Shown: positions 30,025 to 41,162, counted from the first letter of the stretch. The stretch: DNA of 64,000 bases from Pseudomonas sp. MYb327 (GCF_040438925.1 NZ_CP159258.1:2246001-2310000); one strand, 5' to 3'. The notes: generated by a model from the letters alone, not told the origin. Translations and numbers: made by a program.

Positions 30025-31305
30025 ATGGACGCTTTTATTCTGCTGGGCAGCTTTATCGCGTTGATCCTGATCGGCATGCCAGTCGCCTACGCGCTGGGGC
30101 TTTCCGCGCTGATCGGTGCGTTCTGGATCGACATTCCGTTCCAGGCGCTGATGATTCAGGTGGCCGGGGGCGTGAACAAATTCTCCTTGCTGGCGATTCC
30201 GTTCTTCGTACTGGCCGGCGCAATCATGGCCGAAGGCGGCATGTCCCGCCGCCTGGTAGCGTTCGCCGGTGTGCTGGTCGGGTTCGTGCGTGGCGGCCTG
30301 TCGTTGGTCAACATCATGGCTTCGACATTCTTCGGTGCAATCTCCGGCTCTTCGGTGGCCGATACCGCTTCGGTCGGTTCGGTACTGATTCCTGAAATGG
30401 AACGTCGCGGCTATCCACGGGACTTCGCCACCGCGGTGACTGTCAGTGGCTCGGTCCAAGCCCTACTGACTCCACCGAGCCACAACTCGGTGCTCTATTC
30501 ACTGGCCGCTGGCGGCACGGTGTCGATTGCTTCGCTGTTCATGGCCGGCGTTGTCCCGGGCTTGCTGATGAGCGCGTGCCTGATGGTGCTGTGCCTGATC
30601 TTCGCCAAGAAGCGTGACTATCCCAAAGGCGAAGTCATTCCGATGCGCGAAGCGCTGAAGATCTGCGGCGAAGCGCTGTGGGGCCTGATGGCGATGGTCA
30701 TCATTCTCGGCGGCATACTCTCGGGCATTTTCACTGCGACCGAATCGGCGGCCATCGCCGTGCTGTGGTCGTTCTTCGTGACCATGTTCATCTACCGCGA
30801 CTACAAATGGAGCGAACTGCCGAAATTGATGCACCGCACGGTGCGGACGATTTCGATCGTGATGATCCTGATCGGCTTCGCCGCCAGCTTCGGCTACATC
30901 ATGACGCTGATGCAGATCCCGGCAAAAATCACCACGATGTTCCTGACCCTGTCGGACAACCGTTACGTGATTCTGATGTGCATCAACGTCATGCTGCTGT
31001 TGCTTGGCACCGTGATGGACATGGCGCCGCTGATCCTGATCCTCACGCCAATCCTGATGCCGGTCATTCTCGGCATTGGCGTGGACCCGGTACAGTTCGG
31101 CATGATCATGCTGGTTAACCTGGGGATTGGTTTGATAACACCGCCAGTGGGTGCGGTACTTTTCGTGGGGTCGGCCGTGGGTAAAGTCAGTATCGAATCA
31201 ACCGTGAAAGCCCTGCTGCCGTTCTACGGCGTGCTGTTCCTGGTGCTGATGGCCGTGACCTACATTCCCGCTCTGTCGCTGTGGCTGCCGCATTTGGTGT
31301 TGTAA
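30025..31305 (+). CDS. TRAP transporter large permease (DctM family)
   Basis: Inner-membrane sodium-coupled translocation subunit of 426 residues with about 12 helices. Family motifs: FFVLAGAIMAEGGMSRRL, GAISGSSVADTASVGSVLIPEM and ITPPVGAVLFVG near the C-terminus. The ATG follows the dctQ stop without a gap, so the two are translationally coupled. It completes the presumed uronate importer. Confidence 0.92.
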   Translation: MDAFILLGSFIALILIGMPVAYALGLSALIGAFWIDIPFQALMIQVAGGVNKFSLLAIPFFVLAGAIMAEGGMSRRLVAFAGVLVGFVRGGLSLVNIMASTFFGAISGSSVADTASVGSVLIPEMERRGYPRDFATAVTVSGSVQALLTPPSHNSVLYSLAAGGTVSIASLFMAGVVPGLLMSACLMVLCLIFAKKRDYPKGEVIPMREALKICGEALWGLMAMVIILGGILSGIFTATESAAIAVLWSFFVTMFIYRDYKWSELPKLMHRTVRTISIVMILIGFAASFGYIMTLMQIPAKITTMFLTLSDNRYVILMCINVMLLLLGTVMDMAPLILILTPILMPVILGIGVDPVQFGMIMLVNLGIGLITPPVGAVLFVGSAVGKVSIESTVKALLPFYGVLFLVLMAVTYIPALSLWLPHLVL

Positions 31306-31322
31306 CGCAGACCATCAACTAC

Positions 31323-31354
31323 TTGTGGCGAGGGAGCAAGCTCCCTCGCCACAA
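31323..31354. repeat. REP-like palindrome, GGCGAGGGAGC type
   Basis: Perfect inverted repeat with 15-bp arms (TTGTGGCGAGGGAGC) around two A residues, in the 71-base gap between dctM and the epimerase gene. It is nearly identical to the element at 2513-2542. Confidence 0.88.
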
Positions 31355-31376
31355 AAGCCCTCACTGAGCCAATCAA

Positions 31377-32240
31377 ATGACACTGCTCGAACTCGAAGAC
31401 GAATTCACTCACCTCACCCTCGCCCCCGAACTCGGCGCCAGCATCGTCAACTGGGCCGAACGCAGCACCGGCCAACCACTGTTGCGCCATGCCGATGACC
31501 ATGCGCAGAGCACCGGCCTGCCCGGCAAACTGGGTTGCTTTCCGTTGATTCCGTGGTCAAACCGAATCGCCGGAGGCGGATTCGATTGTCCGGATGGCTG
31601 GCAGTCGCTGACCCCTAACAGTCTTACCGATCCTTTGCCGATCCACGGCAGCGCCTGGCAGCAGCCGTGGCAAGTGATTTCCCAGGCATCGAACGAAGTG
31701 GTGCTGCAACTCGACAGCCAAACGCCATTCGCCTATCGCGCCCGGCAGCGCTTCCATCTGAGCAAAGGCCGATTGAGCATCGAACTGCAAGTGACGCATT
31801 TGGCTGACAGCCCTGCGTGGCACGGGCTCGGTCTGCACCCTTACTTTCCACGTACAGCGAACACGCGACTGCAGGCCAATGCCGAGCAGGTCTGGTTGTG
31901 CGACGCGTCCAAGCTGCCGACGCAACAGGTCGCGTTACCTGACGAATGGGATTTCCAGCAAACCATGGCGTTGCCAGAGACGCTGGTCGACAACGGTTTC
32001 TGCAACTGGGACGGGCAATGCCTGATCCAGCAACCGGACCTCGGTTATGAACTGGAGTGCCAGGCCACTGGCAGCGATTACTACCTGCTTTACTGCCCGG
32101 TGGGCCTGGGTTTTTTCTGCATCGAACCGGTCAGCCATCCGGTCAATGCGCATCACTTGCCAGGTCGGCCAGGGTTGCGTTTGCTCGAGCAAGGGCAATC
32201 GACTGAACTGACCTTCAGCCTGCAATATCGGGCGTTGTAA
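31377..32240 (+). CDS. Aldose 1-epimerase family protein
   Basis: A 287-residue galactose-mutarotase-fold protein. Motifs: IPWSNRIAGG (substrate-binding Arg), IHGSAW (His), LGLHPYFP (catalytic His) and CIEPVSHPVNAHH near the C-terminus (Glu base). It would interconvert sugar anomers; after a uronate importer and dehydrogenase it may supply the anomer the dehydrogenase uses. It is separated from dctM by a REP element, and its stop is 3 bases from the convergent TauE gene. Confidence 0.87.
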   Translation: MTLLELEDEFTHLTLAPELGASIVNWAERSTGQPLLRHADDHAQSTGLPGKLGCFPLIPWSNRIAGGGFDCPDGWQSLTPNSLTDPLPIHGSAWQQPWQVISQASNEVVLQLDSQTPFAYRARQRFHLSKGRLSIELQVTHLADSPAWHGLGLHPYFPRTANTRLQANAEQVWLCDASKLPTQQVALPDEWDFQQTMALPETLVDNGFCNWDGQCLIQQPDLGYELECQATGSDYYLLYCPVGLGFFCIEPVSHPVNAHHLPGRPGLRLLEQGQSTELTFSLQYRAL

Positions 32241-32243
32241 GCC

Positions 32244-33044
32244 TCAGGCGCGCAGCAGCATGTAGACGGCGACGATCAGGCAGACACTGGCGAATCCGAT
32301 CTGCAAGGCCCGCGCCGGCACTCGCGCGCAGAGTTTGCGGCCAATGATCATGCCGACAATGCTGGCGACGATGAAGGCAACGCCCAATCCGTCGATGCGC
32401 ACACCGGCATGCAGTGCGCCGATCACACCGATGGCCGAGATCAGGCTGATCACCATCAGCGAGGTGGCGACGATTCCGCGCATTTGCACGTCGGTCAGCT
32501 GTTTGAACGCCGGGACGATCAGAAAGCCACCGCCTACACCGAGCAACCCCGAGACCACACCGGTCACCGCGCCGAGAGCTGCGAGGGTCGCGGTGCATTT
32601 AGCGGTCCAGGAAAAGCGGCCGGTCTGTTGATCGAGCATGCAGTTTTTCTGCCCCCAGTTGGCGTGGCCGTGATCGTTCGGGCCGTCGTCCTTGCGTTCA
32701 CGACGCAGCATTCGTGCGGCCACCATGACCATCAACAGACTGAACAGTATCATCAGGATTCGTTCGGGCAGCTGATGGGCGAAATAAATGCCCAGCGGAG
32801 AAAAAACCGCCCCCAGCAATGCAATCAACATCGCCGCCCGATAGCGCACCAGTCCATGACGCAGACCATCGATGGCACCGACTGCCGCCGCGCTTCCCAC
32901 CGCGAACAGCGCAACGGGCGCCGCCGTGGTCATGCTCCAACCCAAACCCAGCACCAGCGCTGGTACGGCAAGGATGCCGCCTCCGGCCCCGGTCAACCCG
33001 AGCACCATCCCCATCACCACACCAAAAAAACTCGCCAGCAACAT
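32244..33044 (-). CDS. Sulfite exporter TauE/SafE family protein
   Basis: Inner-membrane protein of 266 residues with about eight hydrophobic segments in two related halves, each opening with a glycine-rich motif (GLTGAGGGILAVPALV and GLLGVGGGFLIVPAF), the signature of TauE/SafE. Proposed role: export of sulfite, sulfoacetate or similar anions. Start at 33044 with a weak GAGAG; the frame runs open upstream without a ribosome site. Divergent from an MBL hydrolase of the persulfide type, which supports a sulfur role. Confidence 0.85.
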   Translation of the reverse strand: MLLASFFGVVMGMVLGLTGAGGGILAVPALVLGLGWSMTTAAPVALFAVGSAAAVGAIDGLRHGLVRYRAAMLIALLGAVFSPLGIYFAHQLPERILMILFSLLMVMVAARMLRRERKDDGPNDHGHANWGQKNCMLDQQTGRFSWTAKCTATLAALGAVTGVVSGLLGVGGGFLIVPAFKQLTDVQMRGIVATSLMVISLISAIGVIGALHAGVRIDGLGVAFIVASIVGMIIGRKLCARVPARALQIGFASVCLIVAVYMLLRA

Positions 33045-33204
33045 AAAACTCTCGAGATCCACAAAAAGCCGGGAACGCCCGGTATCGATTGAATGACAGG
33101 ATAGAGCCCACGGCGCTTTTTTCCTGCATGGATTTAACGAGGGGCTGGTCAAGCCAGGGAAAATGAAACTAACCTCATGGCTTGTCCACCCAGAAACAAC
33201 CAAC

Positions 33205-34068
33205 ATGCCCGCCTTGATTGAAGCCTTCCTCGACCCCGCCTCGTCAACCTACAGCTACGTGATTTACGAATCCGATGGCGGGCAGTGCGCGATCGTCGAC
33301 TCGGTGCTCGATTACGACCCTACTGCAGGTCGAACGACTACCGCCCAGGCCGACAAGATCATTACCTTCGTTCGCGAACACCAGTTGCAGGTGCAATGGT
33401 TGCTGGAGACTCACGCCCACGCCGATCATCTGTCCGCTGCGCCTTATCTGCGTCGGGAGCTGGGCGGCAGGATCGCCATTGGCCAGTCGATCTGCAAGGT
33501 TCAGGACGTATTCAAGGGGCTGTTCAATCTTGAAGCGGAATTTTGCATCGACGGTTCTCAATTCGATCACCTCTTCGCTGCCGACGAGTCATTTCGCATC
33601 GGCAACCTCAATGCCACGGCGCTGCATGTGCCCGGCCATACGCCAGCGGACATGGCGTACCTGATCGACAACGATGTGATTCTGGTGGGCGATACGCTGT
33701 TCATGCCGGACGTCGGCACCGCGCGCTGCGACTTTCCGGGCGGCGATGCCCATCAGATGTTCACCTCGATTCGCAAACTGCTGGCCTTCCCCGCCAGCGT
33801 GCGCCTCTACGTCTGCCACGATTATCCGCCCGAGGCTCGTGAAACGAGTTGTATGACCACGGTGGGTGAGCAGCGTAAAAGCAACATCCACGTGCGCGAC
33901 GGCATCGACGAAGCCGCCTTCGTCGACATGCGCACCCGGCGTGATGCCGGGCTGGGCATGCCGACGCTGCTGCTGCCAGCGATTCAGGTCAATGTGCGGG
34001 CCGGGAATTTGCCGCCGGCGGAAGAAAATGGCGTGACCTACCTGAAAATACCCCTGAACAAATTCTGA
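33205..34068 (+). CDS. MBL-fold metallo-hydrolase, persulfide-dioxygenase-like
   Basis: A 287-residue metallo-beta-lactamase-fold protein starting MPALIEAFLDPASSTYSYVI. The metal-binding residues are His70, His72, Asp74, His75 (THAHADH), His145 (PGHTPAD), Asp163 (VGDTLF) and His205 (CHDYPPE). GTARCDFPGGDA is typical of the Blh/ETHE1-like branch linked to sulfide detoxification. An alternative ATG 42 bases upstream (33163) has AGGG before it; homology to family N-termini favours 33205. The neighbouring TauE/SafE gene fits export of the sulfite product. Confidence 0.82.
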   Translation: MPALIEAFLDPASSTYSYVIYESDGGQCAIVDSVLDYDPTAGRTTTAQADKIITFVREHQLQVQWLLETHAHADHLSAAPYLRRELGGRIAIGQSICKVQDVFKGLFNLEAEFCIDGSQFDHLFAADESFRIGNLNATALHVPGHTPADMAYLIDNDVILVGDTLFMPDVGTARCDFPGGDAHQMFTSIRKLLAFPASVRLYVCHDYPPEARETSCMTTVGEQRKSNIHVRDGIDEAAFVDMRTRRDAGLGMPTLLLPAIQVNVRAGNLPPAEENGVTYLKIPLNKF

Positions 34069-34098
34069 GCCCCAAACGGTTTTAGTAAACCCAAATCT

Positions 34099-34161
34099 GT
34101 AGGAGCCGGCTTGCTGGCGATGGCGATCTCACGGGCGCCATCGCCAAGCCGGCTCCTACGG
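34099..34161. repeat. REP doublet, GTAGGAGCCGGCTTGC type
   Basis: GTAGGAGCCGGCTTGCTGGC and its inverted partner GCCAAGCCGGCTCCTAC flank a short spacer between the MBL gene and bkdR, which converge. Confidence 0.88.
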
Positions 34162-34179
34162 GTTTGCGGTGTGGCGTGA

Positions 34180-34668
34180 TCAAGCCCCCAACGTCAAGCC
34201 ATTCGCCGGCAACGGCAACGCGGTCTTGTAGCGCACCTGCTTGAGCGCAAAGCTCGACCGAATGTTCGCCACCCCCGGCACCTTGGTCAGAAAGTCCATC
34301 ATGAAACGCTCCAGTGACTGAATGGTCGGCACCAGCACCCGGATCAAGTAATCCGGGTCGCCGGCCATCAAGTAACACTCCATCACTTCCGGACGATCCG
34401 ATATCGCCTCTTCAAAATGCTGCAACGCTTCTTCCACTTGTTTTTCCAGGCTGACGTGGATGAACACGTTGACGTGCAAGCCCAACAGGTCGGCATCGAG
34501 CAGGGTCACTTGCTCACGAATCAGCCCCAATTCCTCCATCGCCTTGACCCTGTTGAAGCATGGCGTTGGCGAGAGGTTGACCGAGCGTGCGAGGTCAGCA
34601 TTGGTGATTCGCGCGTTCTCTTGAAGGCTGTTGAGAATGCCGATATCGGTACGGTCCAGTTTGCGCAT
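34180..34668 (-). CDS. bkdR: Lrp/AsnC family activator of the bkd operon
   Basis: A 162-residue Lrp-type regulator: N-terminal helix-turn-helix ([26 protein letters not shown]) and C-terminal RAM ligand domain ([19 protein letters not shown]). Divergent from the branched-chain ketoacid dehydrogenase operon, it is the BkdR position known from P. putida, where the protein activates bkd in response to branched-chain amino acids. A palindrome 30 bases before its start could serve autoregulation. Confidence 0.92.
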   Translation of the reverse strand: MRKLDRTDIGILNSLQENARITNADLARSVNLSPTPCFNRVKAMEELGLIREQVTLLDADLLGLHVNVFIHVSLEKQVEEALQHFEEAISDRPEVMECYLMAGDPDYLIRVLVPTIQSLERFMMDFLTKVPGVANIRSSFALKQVRYKTALPLPANGLTLGA

Positions 34669-34697
34669 GAGACAAAACCACCTGTTTTTTATGTTTA

Positions 34698-34716
34698 TGC
34701 AGATTTTTTATCTGCA
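34698..34716. promoter_or_regulatory. Palindrome in the bkdR-bkdA1 divergent region
   Basis: Perfect 7-bp arms TGCAGAT and ATCTGCA flank five T residues in an A+T-rich 185-base region between bkdR and bkdA1. It may be a BkdR site; the assignment is inference from position. Confidence 0.45.
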
Positions 34717-34781
34717 AATGATCTTGAGCGCAACGAAACAGAGAGAAATATTCTTCTTGGCCGGGCCTATGATTGTTGTAG

Positions 34782-36089
<1,308 letters not shown>

Positions 36090-36090
36090 G

Positions 36091-37149
36091 ATGAACGACC
36101 ACAACAACAATATTCAGTTGGACACCGCCATGACCACGACCACCATGACCATGATCCAGGCCCTGCGCTCGGCCATGGATGTGATGCTTGAGCGTGACGA
36201 CAACGTCGTGGTCTTCGGCCAGGACGTCGGCTACTTCGGCGGCGTATTCCGCTGCACCGAAGGTCTGCAGAACAAGTACGGCACTTCCCGCGTGTTCGAC
36301 GCGCCGATTTCCGAAAGTGGCATCGTCGGCGTCGCCGTGGGTATGGGCGCCTATGGCCTGCGTCCGGTGGCCGAGATCCAGTTCGCCGACTACGTGTACC
36401 CGGCCTCGGACCAGATCATTTCCGAAGCTGCCCGCCTGCGTTATCGCTCGGCCGGCGAGTTCACCGCACCGATGACCCTGCGCATGCCTTGCGGCGGCGG
36501 CATCTACGGCGGCCAGACCCACAGCCAGAGCATCGAAGCGATGTTCACCCAGGTGTGCGGTTTGCGCACCGTGATGCCATCCAACCCCTACGACGCCAAA
36601 GGCCTGTTGATCGCCTCCATCGAAAACGATGACCCGGTGATCTTCCTGGAGCCGAAACGCCTGTACAACGGCCCGTTCGACGGCCATCACGACCGCCCGG
36701 TAACGCCGTGGTCGAAGCATCCATCCGCACAAGTTCCGGACGGTTACTACACCGTACCGCTGGACGTCGCCGCCATCACCCGTCCGGGCAAGGACGTGAC
36801 CATCCTGACTTACGGCACCACGGTGTACGTCTCGCAAGTGGCCGCTGAAGAAACCGGCATCGACGCCGAAGTCATCGACCTGCGCAGCCTGTGGCCGCTG
36901 GACCTGGAAACCATCACCAAGTCTGTGAAGAAAACCGGGCGCTGTGTGATCGTTCACGAAGCTACCCGCACTTGCGGTTTCGGTGCCGAGTTGGCCGCGC
37001 TGGTGCAAGAGCACTGCTTCCACCACCTGGAAGCGCCGATCGAACGCGTCACCGGATGGGACACCCCCTACCCGCACGCGCAAGAGTGGGCGTATTTCCC
37101 TGGCCCGTCCCGTGTGGGCGCGGCTTTGAAACGGGTTATGGAGGTCTGA
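36091..37149 (+). CDS. bkdA2: 2-oxoisovalerate dehydrogenase E1 beta subunit
   Basis: E1 beta partner of BkdA1, 352 residues. Features: FGQDVGYFGGVFRCTEGL, the transketolase-type fold with EIQFADYVYPA (cofactor-contacting Glu/Phe), and MRMPCGGGIYGGQTHSQS. It starts one base after the bkdA1 stop. The complex sits in the cytoplasm and feeds acyl-CoA to branched-chain amino-acid breakdown and, in Pseudomonas, branched acyl primers. Confidence 0.96.
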   Translation: MNDHNNNIQLDTAMTTTTMTMIQALRSAMDVMLERDDNVVVFGQDVGYFGGVFRCTEGLQNKYGTSRVFDAPISESGIVGVAVGMGAYGLRPVAEIQFADYVYPASDQIISEAARLRYRSAGEFTAPMTLRMPCGGGIYGGQTHSQSIEAMFTQVCGLRTVMPSNPYDAKGLLIASIENDDPVIFLEPKRLYNGPFDGHHDRPVTPWSKHPSAQVPDGYYTVPLDVAAITRPGKDVTILTYGTTVYVSQVAAEETGIDAEVIDLRSLWPLDLETITKSVKKTGRCVIVHEATRTCGFGAELAALVQEHCFHHLEAPIERVTGWDTPYPHAQEWAYFPGPSRVGAALKRVMEV

Positions 37150-38427
37150 ATGGGCACGCACGTTATTAAAATGCCGGACATTGGTGAAGGCATTGCAGAA
37201 GTTGAATTGTCGGTGTGGCACGTCAAGATCGGCGACATGGTCGTCGAAGATCAGGTGCTCGCCGATGTCATGACAGACAAGGCGATGGTCGACATCCCGT
37301 CGCCGGTGCATGGCAAGGTCATTGCCCTCGGTGGTCAGCCGGGCGAAGTCATGGCGGTTGGCAGTGTGCTGATCAGCATTGAAGTCGAAGGCGCGGGCAA
37401 CGTTAAGGAATCGTCCCAGCCTGCAGCCGCGGTCGTGAAGGAAGCGCCGGTTACGGCGCCGAAAATTGAAGCTGTCGTGGAAAGCAAACCGGCGCCTGCC
37501 GCATCGCCACGCCCAGTCGTGTGCCAAGGGCCGATGGTTGCCCGCGAAGCCAACGAGCGCCCGCTGGCCTCCCCGGCCGTGCGTAAACACGCGTTGGACC
37601 TCGGCATTCAATTGCGTCTGGTACGCGGCACCGGCCCGGCCGGTCGTGTACTTCACGAAGACCTCGACGCCTACTTGGCGCAAGGTCAGTCGAATGCTTC
37701 GACCGTCAGCAGCGCCTATGCCCAACGCAATGACGAAGAACAGATTCAGGTGATCGGCATGCGTCGCAAGATCGCCCAGCGTATGCAGGACGCCACGCAA
37801 CGTGCCGCGCACTTCAGCTATGTCGAAGAAATCGACGTGACTGCCGTAGAAGAATTGCGCGCGCACCTCAACGACAAACACGGAGCGACCCGCGGCAAGT
37901 TGACCTTGCTGCCATTCCTGGTCCGCGCCCTGGTCGTTGCCCTGCGTGATTTCCCGCAGATCAACGCCCGTTACGACGACGAAGCCCAGGTCATCACGCG
38001 CCTCGGCGCTGTGCATGTCGGCATCGCCACCCAGGCCGATATCGGTTTGATGGTGCCGGTGGTGCGTCACGCCGAAGCCCGCAGCCTGTGGGACAGCGCT
38101 ACGGAAATCTCTCGTTTGGCCACCGCCGCACGTAACGGCAAGGCCAGCCGCGATGAATTGTCCGGCTCGTCCATCACCCTGACCAGCCTCGGCGCGTTGG
38201 GCGGGATCGTCAGCACGCCGGTGCTGAATCTGCCGGAAGTGGCGATTGTTGGCGTGAACAAAATCGTAGAACGCCCAATGGTCGTCAAAGGCCAGATCGT
38301 GATTCGCAAGATGATGAACCTCTCCAGCTCCTTCGATCACCGCGTGGTCGATGGCATGGACGCGGCGCAATTCATCCAGGCCGTCCGTGGCCTGCTCGAA
38401 CAACCCGCCACCTTGTTTGTGGACTGA
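37150..38427 (+). CDS. bkdB: Branched-chain ketoacid dehydrogenase E2 (dihydrolipoyl transacylase)
   Basis: E2 core, 425 residues. N-terminal lipoyl domain with the lipoylated Lys44 in MTDKAMVDIP; an Ala/Pro-rich linker (about 85-130); the peripheral subunit-binding domain (ASPAVRKHALDLG...GPAGRVLHEDL); and the catalytic domain ending with the acyltransferase motif SFDHRVVDGMDAA (His and Asp). Start is directly after the bkdA2 stop. Confidence 0.97.
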   Translation: MGTHVIKMPDIGEGIAEVELSVWHVKIGDMVVEDQVLADVMTDKAMVDIPSPVHGKVIALGGQPGEVMAVGSVLISIEVEGAGNVKESSQPAAAVVKEAPVTAPKIEAVVESKPAPAASPRPVVCQGPMVAREANERPLASPAVRKHALDLGIQLRLVRGTGPAGRVLHEDLDAYLAQGQSNASTVSSAYAQRNDEEQIQVIGMRRKIAQRMQDATQRAAHFSYVEEIDVTAVEELRAHLNDKHGATRGKLTLLPFLVRALVVALRDFPQINARYDDEAQVITRLGAVHVGIATQADIGLMVPVVRHAEARSLWDSATEISRLATAARNGKASRDELSGSSITLTSLGALGGIVSTPVLNLPEVAIVGVNKIVERPMVVKGQIVIRKMMNLSSSFDHRVVDGMDAAQFIQAVRGLLEQPATLFVD

Positions 38428-38445
38428 TTTTTGTTGGAGAGCAGC

Positions 38446-39828
38446 ATGCAAACTCTGAACACCACACTGCTGATCATCGGCGGTGGTCCTGGCGGTTATG
38501 TGACGGCGATCCGTGCCGGGCAACTGGGCATTCCCACCATTCTGGTGGAAGGTCAATCGTTGGGCGGCACCTGCCTGAACATCGGCTGCATCCCGTCGAA
38601 GGCGTTGATCCACGTCGCCGAACAGTTTCACCAGACGCAACACCACAGCCAGCATTCGGCGTTGGGCATCAGCGTGTCGGCCCCCACCCTCGACATCAGC
38701 AAAAGCGTCGAGTGGAAGGATGGCATCGTCGATCGCCTGACCACCGGCGTTGCGGCGTTGCTGAAAAAGAACAAGGTCCAGGTCATTCAAGGCTGGGCCA
38801 AGGTAGTCGATGGCAAAACCGTCGACGTCGGCGATACGCGCATCCAATGCGAGCACCTGGTGCTGGCCACCGGTTCGAAAAGCGTGAATCTGCCGATGTT
38901 GCCGATTGGCGGCCCGATCATTTCCTCCACCGAAGCCTTGGCACCGACCTCCGTGCCTAAACGTCTAATCGTGGTCGGTGGCGGTTACATCGGTCTGGAG
39001 TTGGGGATTGCCTATCGCAAGCTCGGCGCCGAGGTCAGCGTGGTCGAGGCTCAGGAACGCATCCTGCCTGCCTACGACGCCGAACTGACCCAGCCCGTGC
39101 ACGATGAATTGAAAAGACTTGGCGTGAAACTTTACTTGAAACACAGCATACAAGCCTTTGATTCACAAGCTAATACGCTGCAAGTTCTCGACCCGAATGG
39201 CGACACATTGAATCTTGAAACCGATCAGGTGCTGGTGGCCGTCGGTCGCAAACCGAACACCCAGGGCTGGAACCTCGAAGCGCTGAATCTGGACATGAAC
39301 GGCTCGTCGATCAAGATCGACAACCGCTGCCAGACCAGCATGCGCAATGTGTATGCCATCGGCGACCTGAGCGGCGAACCGATGCTCGCGCACCGCGCCA
39401 TGGCCGAGGGTGAAATGGTCGCGGAGCTGATCAGCGGCAAGAGCCGCTTGTTCAACCCGACCGCGATAGCTGCGGTGTGCTTCACCGATCCGGAACTGGT
39501 GGTGGTTGGCCAGACCCCGGACGAAGCCAAGGCTGCCGGCCTGGACTGCATCGTTTCCAGCTTCCCGTTTGCCGCCAATGGCCGGGCGATGACACTGGAA
39601 TCGAAAAGCGGCTTCGTGCGCGTGGTCGCTCGTCGGGACAATCATGTGATTGTCGGCTGGCAAGCGGTGGGTGTCGGGGTATCGGAGTTGTCGACAGCGT
39701 TCGCGCAAAGCCTGGAGATGGGCGCGCGGCTGGAAGACATCGGAGGCACCATCCATGCGCATCCGACCCTGGGCGAAGCCGTTCAGGAAGCGGCATTGCG
39801 GGCTTTGGGGCATGCGCTTCACCTGTAA
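38446..39828 (+). CDS. lpdV: Dihydrolipoyl dehydrogenase of the bkd complex (E3, LpdV)
   Basis: FAD-dependent E3 of 460 residues that reoxidises the E2 lipoyl group with NAD. Seen: FAD motif GGGPGG, redox disulfide Cys43 and Cys48 in [16 protein letters not shown] motif [10 protein letters not shown], and the C-terminal His-Glu of HAHPTLGE from the partner subunit's active site. Start at 38446 with GGAG 8 bases before; an upstream TTG is weaker. Dedicated Pseudomonas E3 for this complex, distinct from the general Lpd. Confidence 0.96.
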   Translation: MQTLNTTLLIIGGGPGGYVTAIRAGQLGIPTILVEGQSLGGTCLNIGCIPSKALIHVAEQFHQTQHHSQHSALGISVSAPTLDISKSVEWKDGIVDRLTTGVAALLKKNKVQVIQGWAKVVDGKTVDVGDTRIQCEHLVLATGSKSVNLPMLPIGGPIISSTEALAPTSVPKRLIVVGGGYIGLELGIAYRKLGAEVSVVEAQERILPAYDAELTQPVHDELKRLGVKLYLKHSIQAFDSQANTLQVLDPNGDTLNLETDQVLVAVGRKPNTQGWNLEALNLDMNGSSIKIDNRCQTSMRNVYAIGDLSGEPMLAHRAMAEGEMVAELISGKSRLFNPTAIAAVCFTDPELVVVGQTPDEAKAAGLDCIVSSFPFAANGRAMTLESKSGFVRVVARRDNHVIVGWQAVGVGVSELSTAFAQSLEMGARLEDIGGTIHAHPTLGEAVQEAALRALGHALHL

Positions 39829-39850
39829 CTGAGGATGGCAGGGATGGCTC

Positions 39851-39916
39851 CATCGCCAGCAGGCTGGCTCCCACATTTGGAATGCACTCCCCTGTGGGAG
39901 CAAGCCTGCCAGCGAT
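39851..39916. repeat. REP doublet, GTGGGAGC type
   Basis: ATCGCCAGCAGGCTGGCTCC and the facing TGGGAGCAAGCCTGCCAGCG are about 30 bases apart, between lpdV and ilvE. The variant starts TGTGGGAGC instead of TGTAGGAGC. Confidence 0.82.
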
Positions 39917-40061
39917 TTCTTGAGAGCAACTCGATTTATCTGCCCGTCATCCGATAGTCCGGGCTGCGAAATCGGCCCGGAATGAAGTATTGTTGTGCCC
40001 ATCCGGAAAAACGTCAGAAGCCTTGAACCGTTTCGGCGGTTGTTAAGTGATAGAGGGTGTC

Positions 40062-41081
40062 ATGGGTAACGAAAGCATCAATTGGGACAAGTTGGGTTTT
40101 GACTACATCAAGACCGACAAGCGCTATCTGTCGTACTGGCGTAATGGCGAGTGGGACAAAGGCACCCTGACCGAAGACAACGTGCTGCACATCAGCGAAG
40201 GTTCGACTGCCCTTCACTATGGCCAGCAATGCTTCGAAGGCCTGAAGGCCTATCGTTGCAAGGACGGCTCGATCAACCTGTTCCGCCCGGACCAGAACGC
40301 CGCGCGCATGCAGCGCAGCTGCGCCCGCCTGCTGATGCCGCATGTGTCCACCGAGCAGTTCATCGAGGCGTGCAAGGAAGTGGTTCGCGCCAACGAGCGT
40401 TTCATCCCGCCTTATGGCACCGGCGGCGCGCTGTACCTGCGACCGTTCGTGATCGGCGTGGGTGACAACATCGGCGTGCGTACCGCCCCCGAATTCATCT
40501 TTTCGGTATTTGCGATCCCGGTCGGCGCCTACTTCAAGGGCGGCCTGACCCCGCATAACTTCCTGATCTCCAGCTACGACCGCGCCGCGCCACAAGGCAC
40601 CGGTGCCGCCAAGGTCGGTGGCAACTACGCCGCCAGCCTGATGCCAGGTTTCCAGGCCAAGAAAGCGCACTTCGCCGACTGCATCTACCTGGATCCTCTG
40701 ACCCACAAGAAGATCGAGGAAGTCGGTTCGGCCAACTTCTTCGGGATCACCCACGACAACAAGTTCGTGACCCCGAACTCGCCGTCGGTACTGCCGGGCA
40801 TCACCCGTCTGTCGCTGATCGAGCTGGCGAAAACCCGTCTGGACCTGGAAGTGATCGAAGGTGACGTGTTCATCGACAAGCTGTCGGACTTCAAAGAAGC
40901 CGGCGCCTGCGGCACTGCTGCGGTGATCACGCCAATCGGCGGCATCAACTACAACGATCACCTGCACGTGTTCCACAGCGAAACCGAAGTCGGCCCGATC
41001 ACCCAGAAGCTCTACAAAGAGCTGACTGGCGTACAAACCGGCGACATCGAAGCGCCAGCAGGCTGGATCGTCAAGGTTTAA
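40062..41081 (+). CDS. ilvE: Branched-chain amino-acid aminotransferase
   Basis: PLP enzyme of fold type IV, 339 residues, moving amino groups between glutamate and the keto acids of Val, Leu and Ile. The PLP lysine is Lys184 in GAAKVGGNYAASL; other family motifs are HYGQQCFEGLKAY and GTAAVITPIG near the C-terminus. The length and pattern match the eukaryote-like BCAT group. Start at the ATG with GAGGG upstream. Its place beside bkd puts the first and second steps of branched-chain amino-acid degradation together. Confidence 0.94.
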   Translation: MGNESINWDKLGFDYIKTDKRYLSYWRNGEWDKGTLTEDNVLHISEGSTALHYGQQCFEGLKAYRCKDGSINLFRPDQNAARMQRSCARLLMPHVSTEQFIEACKEVVRANERFIPPYGTGGALYLRPFVIGVGDNIGVRTAPEFIFSVFAIPVGAYFKGGLTPHNFLISSYDRAAPQGTGAAKVGGNYAASLMPGFQAKKAHFADCIYLDPLTHKKIEEVGSANFFGITHDNKFVTPNSPSVLPGITRLSLIELAKTRLDLEVIEGDVFIDKLSDFKEAGACGTAAVITPIGGINYNDHLHVFHSETEVGPITQKLYKELTGVQTGDIEAPAGWIVKV

Positions 41082-41100
41082 CCTGACGTCTCACCCGCTC

Positions 41101-41142
41101 AAAAAATCGCCGCTCTCGTTCTTCGACAGCGGCGTTTTTTTT
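41101..41142 (+). terminator. Rho-independent terminator of ilvE
   Basis: Stem CGCCGCT with AGCGGCG, flanked by AAAAAAT and an eight-T run, 20 bases after the ilvE stop. The A-run lets it also stop the leftward MEKHLA transcript. Confidence 0.92.
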
Positions 41143-41162
41143 GCCTGGCTTTCATGGTTTGT

